NCBI GenBank assembly: GCA_020846575.1
Contig: JADLDQ010000196.1
Span: forward strand, 1 to 12,981
Direction of reading: 5' to 3'
From: Burkholderiales bacterium
Lineage (GTDB): Bacteria > Pseudomonadota > Gammaproteobacteria > Burkholderiales > SG8-39
DNA length: 12,981 nucleotides
Each line of letters opens with the position of its first letter. Within the stretch, counting starts at the first letter, position 1. The position numbers and the translations under genes were made by a program. Below, in pieces: positions 1 to 7,002 of the stretch. The notes under the pieces are model-generated. The model did not search any database, was not told the DNA's origin, and worked only from the letters and a program-made list of their open reading frames with translations.

Positions 1-725
1 CCGGGAAACAGCTCCGCCATCGCCGGCACCTCCGGCAGGAACTGGAATCGGCTGTCGGACGTCACCGCGAGGGCACGCAGCTTCTTCGCCCGCACCTGCG
101 CGCTGACGGTGGGAATGGTCGCAAACATGGCGTCGACCACGCCCGCGATGAGGTCGGTCATCGCCGGACCCGCGCCCTTGTAGGATACCATGGTGACGTC
201 GATACCCGCGGTGGACTTGAACAGTTCCGTCAGCAGGCGCGCCGGCGACCCGGGCCCTACGGTGAGGAAGTTGACCGCGCCTGGCTTCGCCTTCGCGAGC
301 TGCACGAATTCCTGCACCGAGCCGGCCGGAACCTTCGGCTGAACCACGAGCAGCATCGGCCCCTTCACCAGGAGCGATACCGGGCTGAAGTCCGCGAGCG
401 TGTCGTACTCGAGCTTGTTGAACAGGTGCGGGTTGGTGGCGTGGCTGTCGAACACCACCAGCAGCGTGTAGCCGTCGGGGACCGCCCTGGCGGCTGCCGC
501 GGTGCCGATGATGCCCCCTGCGCCGACGCGGTTGTCGACGAGGAACTGGCGGCCGAGGTTCTCCGAGAGCTTCCCTGCCACGAGGCGCGCGGCGATATCC
601 GCGAGCCCGCCGGGGGCATTGGGTACGATGACCCGTACCGGCTTCGCCGGGTAGTCCTGCGCCGCAAGGGGCGCCGCCAGGAGAGCGGCCGCCAGCCCGA
701 CAGCCGCCCGTGCCGTGCGCTTCAT
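1..725 (-). CDS. Tripartite tricarboxylate transporter substrate-binding protein (TctC/Bug family), partial
   Basis: This is the periplasmic solute-binding protein of a TTT-type or orphan Bug system, normally a carboxylate or aromatic-acid binder. I translated the minus strand from the ATG at 725; about 241 codons stay open to the window edge, and the C-terminal quarter is missing (family members are about 320 residues). It starts with a signal peptide (MKRTARAAVGL, then an Ala/Leu-rich core, likely cleaved after an APLAAQ-type site). The mature part begins DYPAKPVRVIVPNAPGG, the hallmark of Bug proteins. The motifs RVGAGGIIGTAA, PDGYTLL, VSYKGAGPAMTDLIAG and a C-terminal LRALAVTS follow, all in the usual order. 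It starts 37 bp after the dctM stop on the same strand, so it is probably co-transcribed with the TRAP genes. No TctA or TctB membrane partner is in the window. Family call is secure; ligand unknown. Confidence 0.9.
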   Translation of the reverse strand, partial: MKRTARAAVGLAAALLAAPLAAQDYPAKPVRVIVPNAPGGLADIAARLVAGKLSENLGRQFLVDNRVGAGGIIGTAAAARAVPDGYTLLVVFDSHATNPHLFNKLEYDTLADFSPVSLLVKGPMLLVVQPKVPAGSVQEFVQLAKAKPGAVNFLTVGPGSPARLLTELFKSTAGIDVTMVSYKGAGPAMTDLIAGVVDAMFATIPTVSAQVRAKKLRALAVTSDSRFQFLPEVPAMAELFP

Positions 726-762
726 GCCGCCCCGTGAGCGTCGCGCCGCGGCACGCGCGACT

Positions 763-2052
763 CTAGCGCATGGTCCCGGGCAGCCAGAGTGCGATTTCCG
801 GGAAGATCATCACCGCTATCGTGGTCACGATGATCGCCGACATCAGGATGCTGGTACCCGTGTAGACCTTCACCAGATCCACCCCGCTGGTGGCGCTCAC
901 CACGAATGCCACCAGTCCGACCGGCGGGAATACCAGACCCATCGAGATCATCAGCATCGACAGAACGCCGAACCAGATCGGGTCGAACCCGAGCGCGGTC
1001 ACCAGCGGAAAGGTGAGCTGCAGCGTCAACAGCAGCAGCGGGATTTCGTCCATGAACATGCTGATCACGAAGTACGCGACGACGATCGCGATGATCACCA
1101 CCCAGCGGTTGAGCTGCATGTCGGTCACCGCCGCCACCACCTGGGTCGGGATGCGCGAGAGCGCCATGTAGTAGCCGAACAGCGTCGCCCCGATCAGGAT
1201 GAGGAAGATCATCGCCGAGATGCGGATCGTCTGGCGCATCGCCTCCACGATACCGGACCAGGACAGGCGCCCGAACGCGACGCCGATGACGGCCGCCATG
1301 AAGGCGCCGACCGCGCCCGTTTCGGTGGGAGTCGCGATGCCGCTGTAGAGCAGCACGACCACGATCAGGATGAGCAGCAGGCTGGGCCAGATGCGCCGCG
1401 TGCTCGACCAGCGCTCCTGCATGCTGGCGCGGGCCGTCTGCGGCGCGTGGGACGGGGCGATCCGCACCCACGCATAGATGGCCACGACCAGAAACGCGCC
1501 GACGAGAAGTCCCGGGACGATACCTGCAATCAGCAGCTTTCCGATCGAGGTCTGGGTCGCGATTCCGTAGATCACCATCGCCACGCTGGGCGGGATGAGG
1601 ATGTCGAGCGTGGACCCGACGCCGATCGCTCCGGCGGCAAGCTGGTCCGAGTAGCCGTGGCGGCGCATCTCCGGCATGGCGATCTTGGACATCACCGAGG
1701 CCGCCGCGACGCTCGCGCCGGACATGGCGCCGAAGATGCCGCAGGCGAACACCGTCGCCATGCCCAGCCCCCCTCGGATGTGCGACAGCCAGTTACTCGC
1801 CGCCGTGTACAGGTCGCGCGCCAGTCCGCTGGAAGCGGACAGGTAGGCCATCAGCACGAACATGGGAATCGTGGTGAGCGCATAGTCCCCGACGCTGCTG
1901 AAGGGCGCCAGGCTCATCATGCCCATCACCCGACTCAGGTCGCCGGTGACCATCCACACGCCCAGCAGCCCCGAACCCGCCAGCGCGATGGCGATGGGCA
2001 CGCCCAGCAGCAGGGCGAGCACCATGACGACGGCGGGCAGGATGGCATCCAT
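763..2052 (-). CDS. dctM: TRAP transporter large permease subunit, DctM type
   Basis: This is the large membrane subunit of a TRAP transporter, which uses the sodium or proton gradient to import a substrate handed over by the DctP protein. At 429 residues it has the usual DctM length and a dozen or so hydrophobic segments. Family signatures are visible: the FGAMSGASVAAASVMSKIAMPEM-like block around residues 110-130, DILIPPSVAMVIYG near 170, ATPTETGAVGA near 250, and PPVGLVAFV near 375. The ATG at 2052 has only a weak purine-rich site upstream (GAGAGA). It lies 35 bp after the dctQ stop, and a TctC gene follows 37 bp later, so the four genes look like one leftward operon. Ligand is inferred only from context (aromatic acid). 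Confidence 0.95.
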   Translation of the reverse strand: MDAILPAVVMVLALLLGVPIAIALAGSGLLGVWMVTGDLSRVMGMMSLAPFSSVGDYALTTIPMFVLMAYLSASSGLARDLYTAASNWLSHIRGGLGMATVFACGIFGAMSGASVAAASVMSKIAMPEMRRHGYSDQLAAGAIGVGSTLDILIPPSVAMVIYGIATQTSIGKLLIAGIVPGLLVGAFLVVAIYAWVRIAPSHAPQTARASMQERWSSTRRIWPSLLLILIVVVLLYSGIATPTETGAVGAFMAAVIGVAFGRLSWSGIVEAMRQTIRISAMIFLILIGATLFGYYMALSRIPTQVVAAVTDMQLNRWVVIIAIVVAYFVISMFMDEIPLLLLTLQLTFPLVTALGFDPIWFGVLSMLMISMGLVFPPVGLVAFVVSATSGVDLVKVYTGTSILMSAIIVTTIAVMIFPEIALWLPGTMR

Positions 2053-2087
2053 GAAGAGGATCTCTCGTAGTCGGGCCCGGCCGGGAG

Positions 2088-2627
2088 TCAGCTCTCCGGC
2101 TCACCCTCCTGGAACAGCCTGGAGCCGCCGCTGCGAACCCGGGCGAGGTCGATGGCGAGGATCGCGCACAGGAACGCGAGCCCCAGGGGAACGAGGAAAT
2201 TGGCGGGCCACAGGGGCACCTCCAGAGTGCTGAGGGCGGTGCCGTTTTCCAGGACACGCAGCCCCTGCCCGACCGTCGCCACCGCGAGCAGCGCGAAGAA
2301 GGCAAGCGTGAGAACCTGCACCAGGTGATCGACCCAGACCCGGATCCCGTCCGGCAGCCGGTTCACCGCGAAGGTCACGCGGATGAGCGCCCCTCCGCGG
2401 TAAGCGCAGGACAGCCCGAGAAATACCATCGCGATCATCAGGTACTTCTCGGTCACCTCGTAGGCGCCGGTGATCGGTGCGTTGAGCGCGTAGCGGCTGA
2501 CCGCGTCCACCGTGGTGAGCACCATCATCACGAAGGTGGCCGCCAGCGAGACGAACATCAGCGCCGACTCGATGCGCAAGAACCACCGCTCGGTTCTTTC
2601 GAGCGGCAGGGAGCTTTCCTGCATCAT
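2088..2627 (-). CDS. dctQ: TRAP transporter small permease subunit, DctQ type
   Basis: This is the small membrane subunit of the TRAP transporter; it pairs with DctM in the inner membrane. It has 179 residues with four hydrophobic segments, at roughly residues 22-45, 63-80, 99-120 and 140-165, which is the family topology. The segment TTVDAVSRYALNAPITGAYEVTEKYLM is typical of DctQ (VDVxxRYxxxxPxxGAxEVTE pattern). The start has two tandem ATGs (2627 and 2624) and no good Shine-Dalgarno sequence, so either may be used. It sits between dctP (58-bp gap) and dctM (35-bp gap) on the same strand. Confidence 0.93.
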   Translation of the reverse strand: MMQESSLPLERTERWFLRIESALMFVSLAATFVMMVLTTVDAVSRYALNAPITGAYEVTEKYLMIAMVFLGLSCAYRGGALIRVTFAVNRLPDGIRVWVDHLVQVLTLAFFALLAVATVGQGLRVLENGTALSTLEVPLWPANFLVPLGLAFLCAILAIDLARVRSGGSRLFQEGEPES

Positions 2628-2685
2628 GTTCGCAACGGGCCAGCGCTCGAAGCAGTGTGCCGGGCGCCGCAGCGCCCGGTCCGCC

Positions 2686-3717
2686 TCACTTGAGCAGTTG
2701 CAGCGTGGTCTTGAGAATCTGCCGGGCGTCCTTCAGGCCCTTACCCTCCATGCGCTTCACCCAGTCTTCCCAAAGGGGTTCGCCGGCGATCTTGCGCCAG
2801 CGCGCGACCTCGGCGGCCGGCAGGGTGTAGCGGTCCATCGGGTAGTTGCCGACCTTGACCCGCGCCATCACCCCGGTCTCGGCGGTGTCGAAGAAATTGC
2901 GCCCCATGAACTTCGCGCCTTCCACGCCGCTCACGCTCAGAATCTGGGCGCGCACCTCCTTCGGCAGGCTCTCCCACTTCGGCTTGTTCACCACGATGGA
3001 GAAGTAGACCACGTTGAGCGGCAGCAGGGTGTAGTACTTCGCCACCTCGTAGAGACGGAAACCCTCGACCGCCTCCCAGGGCGCCCCCATGCCGTCGATG
3101 GTTCCCTTCTCGAGCGCGAGGTAGTTGTCCGGCATCGGGATGAGCGTCGGCACCGCGCCCAGCGCCTTCATCTGCACGGTCGGCGGGCCGCCGGTGGTGC
3201 GGATCTTCATGCCCCTCAGATCCTCCAGCGTCTTCACCTGCTTCTTGGTGGTCAGGAGGAAGTAGGGGCTGCTGGTATAGAGCATCAGCGGTTGCACGTC
3301 GCGGTACTCGCGCTGGATCGCCGGTGTGCGCTCGTAGAGTTTTTGCAGGACCTCGCTCCCCTTCTCCGCGGAGCCGACCGGCAGGAACGGCAGCGTGATC
3401 ACGTCCGCGAGCGGCGTCATGTCGGGCCAGTAGCCGTGAAACGCCCAGCCGATGTCGGCCACGCCGCTCTTCACCGCGTTCCAGATGTCCGGGCCCTTGG
3501 TGAGCGTCTGCGACGGGTAGATGTCGATCTTTACCCGGCCCTTGGTCGCTTCCTCGACCTTCTTCACCCAGGGCTGGAGCGCGTGCACCGGTCCCCAGCT
3601 GGTGGCGGCGTTCTGGTCGGCCAGCGTGAGCTTGATGACCTGGGCATTCGCCGTCGCGCCGGCGAGCGAAAGGCACGCCGCCGCCACGGCCGTTCGTACG
3701 ATTCCTGGCACTTTCAT
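2686..3717 (-). CDS. dctP: TRAP transporter solute-binding protein, DctP family
   Basis: This periplasmic receptor captures the ligand and delivers it to DctQM. At 343 residues it has normal family length. A Sec signal peptide covers about residues 1-26 (ending ATANAQ). Family features include the mature start VIKLTLADQN, VKSGVADIGW near 82-91, LRGMKIRTTGGPP with the conserved ligand-carboxylate-binding arginine at about Arg173, and ALEKGTIDGMGAPWEA. The ATG at 3717 is preceded by a strong Shine-Dalgarno GGAGGG (3724-3729), six bases away, which supports this start. It is the first gene of the transporter set, and an FNR-like box lies about 140 bp upstream (3853-3866). The conserved arginine predicts a carboxylated ligand; an aromatic acid is an inference from the neighbouring enzymes. 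Confidence 0.94.
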   Translation of the reverse strand: MKVPGIVRTAVAAACLSLAGATANAQVIKLTLADQNAATSWGPVHALQPWVKKVEEATKGRVKIDIYPSQTLTKGPDIWNAVKSGVADIGWAFHGYWPDMTPLADVITLPFLPVGSAEKGSEVLQKLYERTPAIQREYRDVQPLMLYTSSPYFLLTTKKQVKTLEDLRGMKIRTTGGPPTVQMKALGAVPTLIPMPDNYLALEKGTIDGMGAPWEAVEGFRLYEVAKYYTLLPLNVVYFSIVVNKPKWESLPKEVRAQILSVSGVEGAKFMGRNFFDTAETGVMARVKVGNYPMDRYTLPAAEVARWRKIAGEPLWEDWVKRMEGKGLKDARQILKTTLQLLK

Positions 3718-3852
3718 ATGGTTCCCTCCGTGTGGATATGGAATCTATGGATTGCGTGTCCGCCCGTACCGGGGCGCTTTGCGCACGCGGCATTCGCGGA
3801 CGCGACGATACGCCGGCGCGATGCTGCGCGCAAAGGTGTTTCTTGCACCGGA

Positions 3853-3866
3853 TTGATCCAGGTCAA
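3853..3866. promoter_or_regulatory. FNR/Anr-like binding site upstream of dctP
   Basis: The sequence TTGATCCAGGTCAA is a 14-base palindrome of the form TTGAT-N4-GTCAA. It differs from the FNR/Anr consensus TTGAT-N4-ATCAA at one position. It lies 136 bp upstream of the dctP start codon, in an otherwise very GC-rich stretch. Both half-sites are identical to those of the box at 6920-6933. The role in anaerobic activation of the transporter operon is inferred. I could not place a convincing -10 element at the class II distance. Confidence 0.55.
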
Positions 3867-4139
3867 GCGGATCCGACTCGACTCGCGCGCCGGCGTGCGA
3901 ACTCGTCACTGCCGCTGAAGTTTTCGCTCTTCCACGATCTCTTGCCCGCAGCCCGCACTCGGTTTCGGTGCCCCCCCGAGCGCGCTGCGGCGGCGGCGAA
4001 GACGGCGCCCCTTGCGCTTCCCAGCGCTCACCGGTTGGGCGAGCAGCGACGCCAGCACCTGCGCGACCCCACGGGCAACGACGTCCGGGCGCGGCCCGGG
4101 TGCGAAACCAGCGGTGAGATCCGCAGCGACCTCTCGCGG

Positions 4140-4160
4140 CTGCCCTGTGCGACAGGGCAG
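4140..4160. repeat. Short hairpin downstream of the leftward Fe-S gene
   Basis: CTGCCCTGT and ACAGGGCAG form a perfect 9-bp stem around a 3-base loop. It lies about 90 bp beyond the stop codon of the Fe-S subunit gene at 4251 in the direction of transcription. There is no T-run after it on either strand, so it is not a classical intrinsic terminator. It may stabilise the 3' end of the molybdoenzyme transcript or aid termination. Confidence 0.4.
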
Positions 4161-4250
4161 GCGAGGCGCAGGACAGCGGCGAGCCGAGCCAACCTCCGCC
4201 GAACCGGCGCCGGAATGCCGTACTCGGCCTTCGCTCGCGGCCGGCGCAAC

Positions 4251-4589
4251 TCAGCGATGCGGCACGTGGGTGAACAGCGCCGCGCGCGGACGTTCCTTCA
4301 TGGTCTCGCCGAGATCGTTGCTGAGGCCGAACTCCATGCAGCGCGCCTGGCAGTGCTTCACGCAGGCCGGCTGTTCCTGGCGCGCGAGCCGCGCGGTGCA
4401 GAAGTCGCAGTGCTCGGTGAAGAAAGGCAGGTAGTCGATCTTGACGCGTCCGTTCGCCTCGTACTCGTACTCGCGCACCGTCACACCGTTGGTGCCCACC
4501 GGGTAGCTGTGTTCCTGCTGGCAGGCCACCTCGCAGGTGTGGCAGCCGGTGCAGTAGTCGTGGTCGATCAGGATTGCGTAGCGGGCCAT
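4251..4589 (-). CDS. Small 4Fe-4S electron-transfer subunit of a molybdopterin oxidoreductase
   Basis: This 112-residue ferredoxin-like partner takes electrons from the molybdoenzyme encoded just upstream. Motif 1 is Cys13-x2-Cys16-x2-Cys19-x3-Cys23 (CTGCHTCEVAC). The second group is Cys61-x2-Cys64-x11-Cys76-x3-Cys80, with an extra Cys84. This gives ligands for two [4Fe-4S] clusters, whereas the DmsB/NrfC-type relatives have four. No signal peptide or membrane segment is seen, so it is probably cytoplasmic. The start ATG at 4589 has an AGGA Shine-Dalgarno that overlaps the stop codon of the large subunit (9-bp gap), indicating translational coupling. By context it may be the small subunit of a hydroxyhydroquinone dehydrogenase (BtdhS-like); that name is an inference. 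Confidence 0.88.
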   Translation of the reverse strand: MARYAILIDHDYCTGCHTCEVACQQEHSYPVGTNGVTVREYEYEANGRVKIDYLPFFTEHCDFCTARLARQEQPACVKHCQARCMEFGLSNDLGETMKERPRAALFTHVPHR

Positions 4590-4598
4590 GGCTGTTCC

Positions 4599-6827
4599 TC
4601 AGTGTTCGATTTTCGTCAAAGTGCACAACGTCGTCTTGTACTGCCCGCCGCCGAAACCGCTGGTGCTGCTCTGCGGTCCGGGGATGATCTTGTTGATCTG
4701 GTAGTCCCAGACCCCGAACAGGTCCGGGGCCTTTCCTTCGCGCTCGGGCATCCACCAGCCGTGCATGGTGTGCACGTGTCCAGCCTTCACGCGCCGGCTC
4801 ACCTTCACCTTACGCTTGACGCGACCCATGTCGTTCTCGAGGTACACCCACTCCCCATCGTACACGCCGTAGCGCGCCGCGGTGTCCGGGTGCACCTCGA
4901 CATACGGGTCGGGCATCTTCTCGCGCAACCAGGGAATCATGCGGTGCTCGGCGTGGAAGAACAGCTGCGAGCGCGCCCCGGTGATCATGATGAGCGGGTA
5001 CTTCCGGTACAGATCCGGGGTCGCCGTCGCGCTCTGCGGCGGTTCGGTGTATTGCGGCAGCGGGTCCAGGCCCCAGCTCTTGAACGTCTCCGAGTACACC
5101 TCGACCTTGCCGGTCGGGGTGTTGAAACCCGGCTTGCCGTCCATGCGCAGCAGGCCGCGCTCGTGGCGCCGATAGGGCTTCGACGGCCCGTCTTCGGGCA
5201 TCTTCCAGCCGCCCTGTTCGTAGAGCTGCCGGAAGGTGAACCCCGAGGGCGCGAGCCGCTCGTCGAACATGTCCTCGACGCTGTTCCAGCGCGCCAGCCC
5301 CTCGGGGTTGAAACGCTTGGCCATCGCGAAGTTGATCTCCCAGTCGGACCGGCACTCGCCGACCTGCACGTGCTTCTTGATGGTGAGAAGCGGCGCCCAC
5401 CACGAGCGGATGCTGTTCTTCTCGGGAAAGGTCGCGGCCGGCAGCACGATATCGGCGAGCGCCATGGTGGTCGGGTTGTGGAACAGGTCCACCGCGACGA
5501 CGAACTCCAGCTTCTGCATCGCCTCGAGGTGAAAGCCCGCTCGCGCCGCCTGGCCGCCGATGATGTTGGCCGTCTGTATCCACGCACCCTTGATCGGGTA
5601 GGGCTTGCCGGAATGGATCTGGTCGATGACCATGTCCGGCTGCGCCCAGCCGCGGAAGTTCTTCACCCTGGGGTACTTGTCGGCGCCCACGCGTTTTTCG
5701 TTCATGCGCTTGATCAGGTCCTCGCCGTAGAGCTTGATCAGCTCCTCGGTGGAGAACGGGTAGGCAGTCACGCCGTGCGAGGGCCGCGCGATCACCTCGC
5801 CGCCCGGCTTGTCGATATTGCCGGTGATGGCGGTGAGGCAGGAGATCGCCTGCGCCACCGAGGTGCCGTCGGCGCACATGTCCACCGGCACGCCCCACTG
5901 GATCGCGGCCTGCTTCGCGCGGGCGAAGGCGCGCGCCGCCGCGGCGATGTCCGCCGCCGGCAGGTCGGTGATGGCGGCCGCCTTGTCGAGCGGATACTCG
6001 CGGGCGCGCGCCGCGAGCTGGTCGAAGCCGTGCACCCACTTCTCCACGAATTCGCGGTCGTACAGTCCCTCGGAGATGATCACGTTGATCATCGCCAGCG
6101 CCAGCGCCCCGTCGGTACCGGGGCGCAGCTGCAGGTGGTGCAGCGCACGGCTGGTGAGCCAGGTACTGCGGGGATCGACCGCGATGATCTTCGTGCCCAG
6201 GCGCATGCAGTCCACCACCCAGTGCCCGAAGAAACCGTCCGGGCAGCCGGTGGTGGAGTCCTGGCCCCAGGTGATGATGATCTCGGGCGGCACCCACTGC
6301 GGGTCGGCGTAGCGCTTTTCCAGGAACTGCGAGCAGTCCGCCACCGCGAAGTCGCCGAAGATGCCCTTCATCGCGCCCAGTCGCGGCGTGTAGCAGGAGT
6401 GGCCGGACAGGCCCAACTGTACCCAGTTCGGGCTGCCGAAGCTGTAGCACAGGAGTGTGATCGGCCCGCCGATGTCCCGGCCGGTGCCCTGGGCGAAGAC
6501 CACCGACTCGGCGCCGTACTTCGTCCTGAGATCCTTCATTCGCGCCTCGCAGGTGTCCAGCGCCTCGTCCCAGGAAATCGGTTCGAAGCGCCCCTCGCCG
6601 CGCGCGCCCACGCGCTTCAACGGGCGCGTGATGCGATCGGGGTGATACATGTACTGAGTGAGCGCCAGCACCTTCGGGCAGGAGCGGCCCTGGCTCCATG
6701 GATGCGCCTCGTCGCCCTCGATGCGAACCATTTTTCCGTCTTCGACGTAGACCTTCTGCCCGCAGCCGCCGTGACAGCCCGGACCGGCGGACCAGGCCGT
6801 CGTGTGAAATACCTGTGTCTGACTCAT
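4599..6827 (-). CDS. Molybdopterin oxidoreductase large subunit, candidate hydroxyhydroquinone dehydrogenase (DMSO reductase/acetylene hydratase-like)
   Basis: This is a 742-residue bis-MGD molybdenum (or tungsten) enzyme. The N-terminal cluster motif is GPGCHGGC, giving Cys18-x3-Cys22-x27-Cys50 (RSCPK). The usual first cysteine, expected at position 15, is glycine. Further family landmarks are YMYHPDRITRPLKRVG (residues 59-74), ISWDEALDT, GSPNW (131-135) followed by Cys145 as the likely metal ligand, GTDGALALAMINVI, NIDKPGGE, and TPTGKVEVYSETF ahead of the C-terminal dinucleotide-binding domain. Overall it resembles the acetylene hydratase/thiosulfate reductase branch and that branch's ~730-residue length. 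No Tat signal is present, so it is cytoplasmic. The start at 6827 has a strong GGAGGAG site (6834-6840), six bases away. Its position beside a transhydroxylase-like operon suggests a trihydroxybenzene dehydrogenase like BtdhL of Azoarcus anaerobius. That substrate call is inference; the family call is firm. Confidence 0.9.
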   Translation of the reverse strand: MSQTQVFHTTAWSAGPGCHGGCGQKVYVEDGKMVRIEGDEAHPWSQGRSCPKVLALTQYMYHPDRITRPLKRVGARGEGRFEPISWDEALDTCEARMKDLRTKYGAESVVFAQGTGRDIGGPITLLCYSFGSPNWVQLGLSGHSCYTPRLGAMKGIFGDFAVADCSQFLEKRYADPQWVPPEIIITWGQDSTTGCPDGFFGHWVVDCMRLGTKIIAVDPRSTWLTSRALHHLQLRPGTDGALALAMINVIISEGLYDREFVEKWVHGFDQLAARAREYPLDKAAAITDLPAADIAAAARAFARAKQAAIQWGVPVDMCADGTSVAQAISCLTAITGNIDKPGGEVIARPSHGVTAYPFSTEELIKLYGEDLIKRMNEKRVGADKYPRVKNFRGWAQPDMVIDQIHSGKPYPIKGAWIQTANIIGGQAARAGFHLEAMQKLEFVVAVDLFHNPTTMALADIVLPAATFPEKNSIRSWWAPLLTIKKHVQVGECRSDWEINFAMAKRFNPEGLARWNSVEDMFDERLAPSGFTFRQLYEQGGWKMPEDGPSKPYRRHERGLLRMDGKPGFNTPTGKVEVYSETFKSWGLDPLPQYTEPPQSATATPDLYRKYPLIMITGARSQLFFHAEHRMIPWLREKMPDPYVEVHPDTAARYGVYDGEWVYLENDMGRVKRKVKVSRRVKAGHVHTMHGWWMPEREGKAPDLFGVWDYQINKIIPGPQSSTSGFGGGQYKTTLCTLTKIEH

Positions 6828-6919
6828 GGATTACTCCTCCAACCAATCAGGAGAAAATCGCTTCGGGGAACACCCTAGACGCCTGCGCAAACGCCGACGG
6901 CGCGGGCGGGGTCCGCGGA

Positions 6920-6933
6920 TTGATGTACGTCAA
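6920..6933. promoter_or_regulatory. FNR/Anr-like binding site in the divergent promoter
   Basis: TTGATGTACGTCAA is a full 14-base palindrome-type site (TTGAT-N4-GTCAA), one mismatch from the FNR/Anr consensus. Its centre (6926.5) lies about 42 bp upstream of the start site expected from the -10-like element at 6958-6963, which is the classic class II activator spacing. It therefore probably activates the transhydroxylase-like operon when oxygen is absent, and it may also serve the divergent operon. Confidence 0.6.
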
Positions 6934-6957
6934 GGCTCAGCGGGCACCGTCACGGAT

Positions 6958-6963
6958 TATAGC
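6958..6963 (+). promoter_or_regulatory. Candidate -10 element for the rightward operon
   Basis: TATAGC matches four of six positions of the sigma-70 -10 hexamer and is the only AT-rich hexamer in this GC-rich stretch. It sits about 30 bp downstream of the centre of the FNR-like box and roughly 40 bp before the start codon at 7003, giving a short leader of about 35 bases. Neighbouring registers (GATTAT, TTATAG) fit nearly as well. Confidence 0.4.
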
Positions 6964-7002
6964 GCGAGCCGCTCGCCGGGATGATATGCGAGGAAGTTCG
7001 AG

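Larger units (their letters stand above)
3718..4250. other. 533-bp intergenic region without a convincing gene
   Basis: This gap separates the Fe-S subunit gene from dctP; both are on the minus strand. I find no reading frame with family resemblance in any frame. The open frames here are GC-driven and Arg/Ala/Pro-rich. It contains a short hairpin (4140-4160), a GC-only hairpin (4085-4099) and an FNR-like palindrome (3853-3866), so it probably holds the end of the molybdoenzyme operon and a separate promoter for the transporter genes. The frame that continues past the Fe-S gene's stop codon stays open for roughly 110 codons but resembles nothing I know. Confidence 0.5.
6828..7002. promoter_or_regulatory. 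Divergent promoter region between the two molybdoenzyme operons
   Basis: These 175 bp separate the start codons of the leftward (6827) and rightward (7003) molybdoenzyme genes. They hold one FNR-like box (6920-6933) and an AT-rich patch at 6955-6963 that suits a rightward -10. Good Shine-Dalgarno sequences sit at both ends: GGAGGAG for the leftward gene, and GAGGAAG at 6990-6996 for the rightward gene. A weak leftward -10 candidate (TCTAGG on the minus strand, 6874-6879) would place the same box about 60 bp upstream of its start site. The leftward promoter is uncertain. Confidence 0.6.

Noticed and set aside
715..2070. A 451-codon plus-strand frame over dctM
   Set aside because: Extremely rich in His, Asp, Arg and Gln, typical of antisense to a hydrophobic membrane protein; dctM on the other strand is certain.
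4028..4249. A 73-codon minus-strand frame in the gap after the Fe-S gene
   Set aside because: Arg/Pro/Ser-rich composition, no Shine-Dalgarno, no family resemblance.
4599..6827. Naming the leftward enzyme an acetylene hydratase
   Set aside because: Overall resemblance exists, but the Fe-S motif differs, an electron-transfer subunit follows (the hydratase is non-redox and single-subunit), and the gene context is aromatic degradation.
3732..6878. A 1048-codon plus-strand frame opposite the leftward molybdoenzyme genes
   Set aside because: Same cause: third-position GC keeps the antisense frame open. No recognisable motifs, and it crosses the gap and both real genes.
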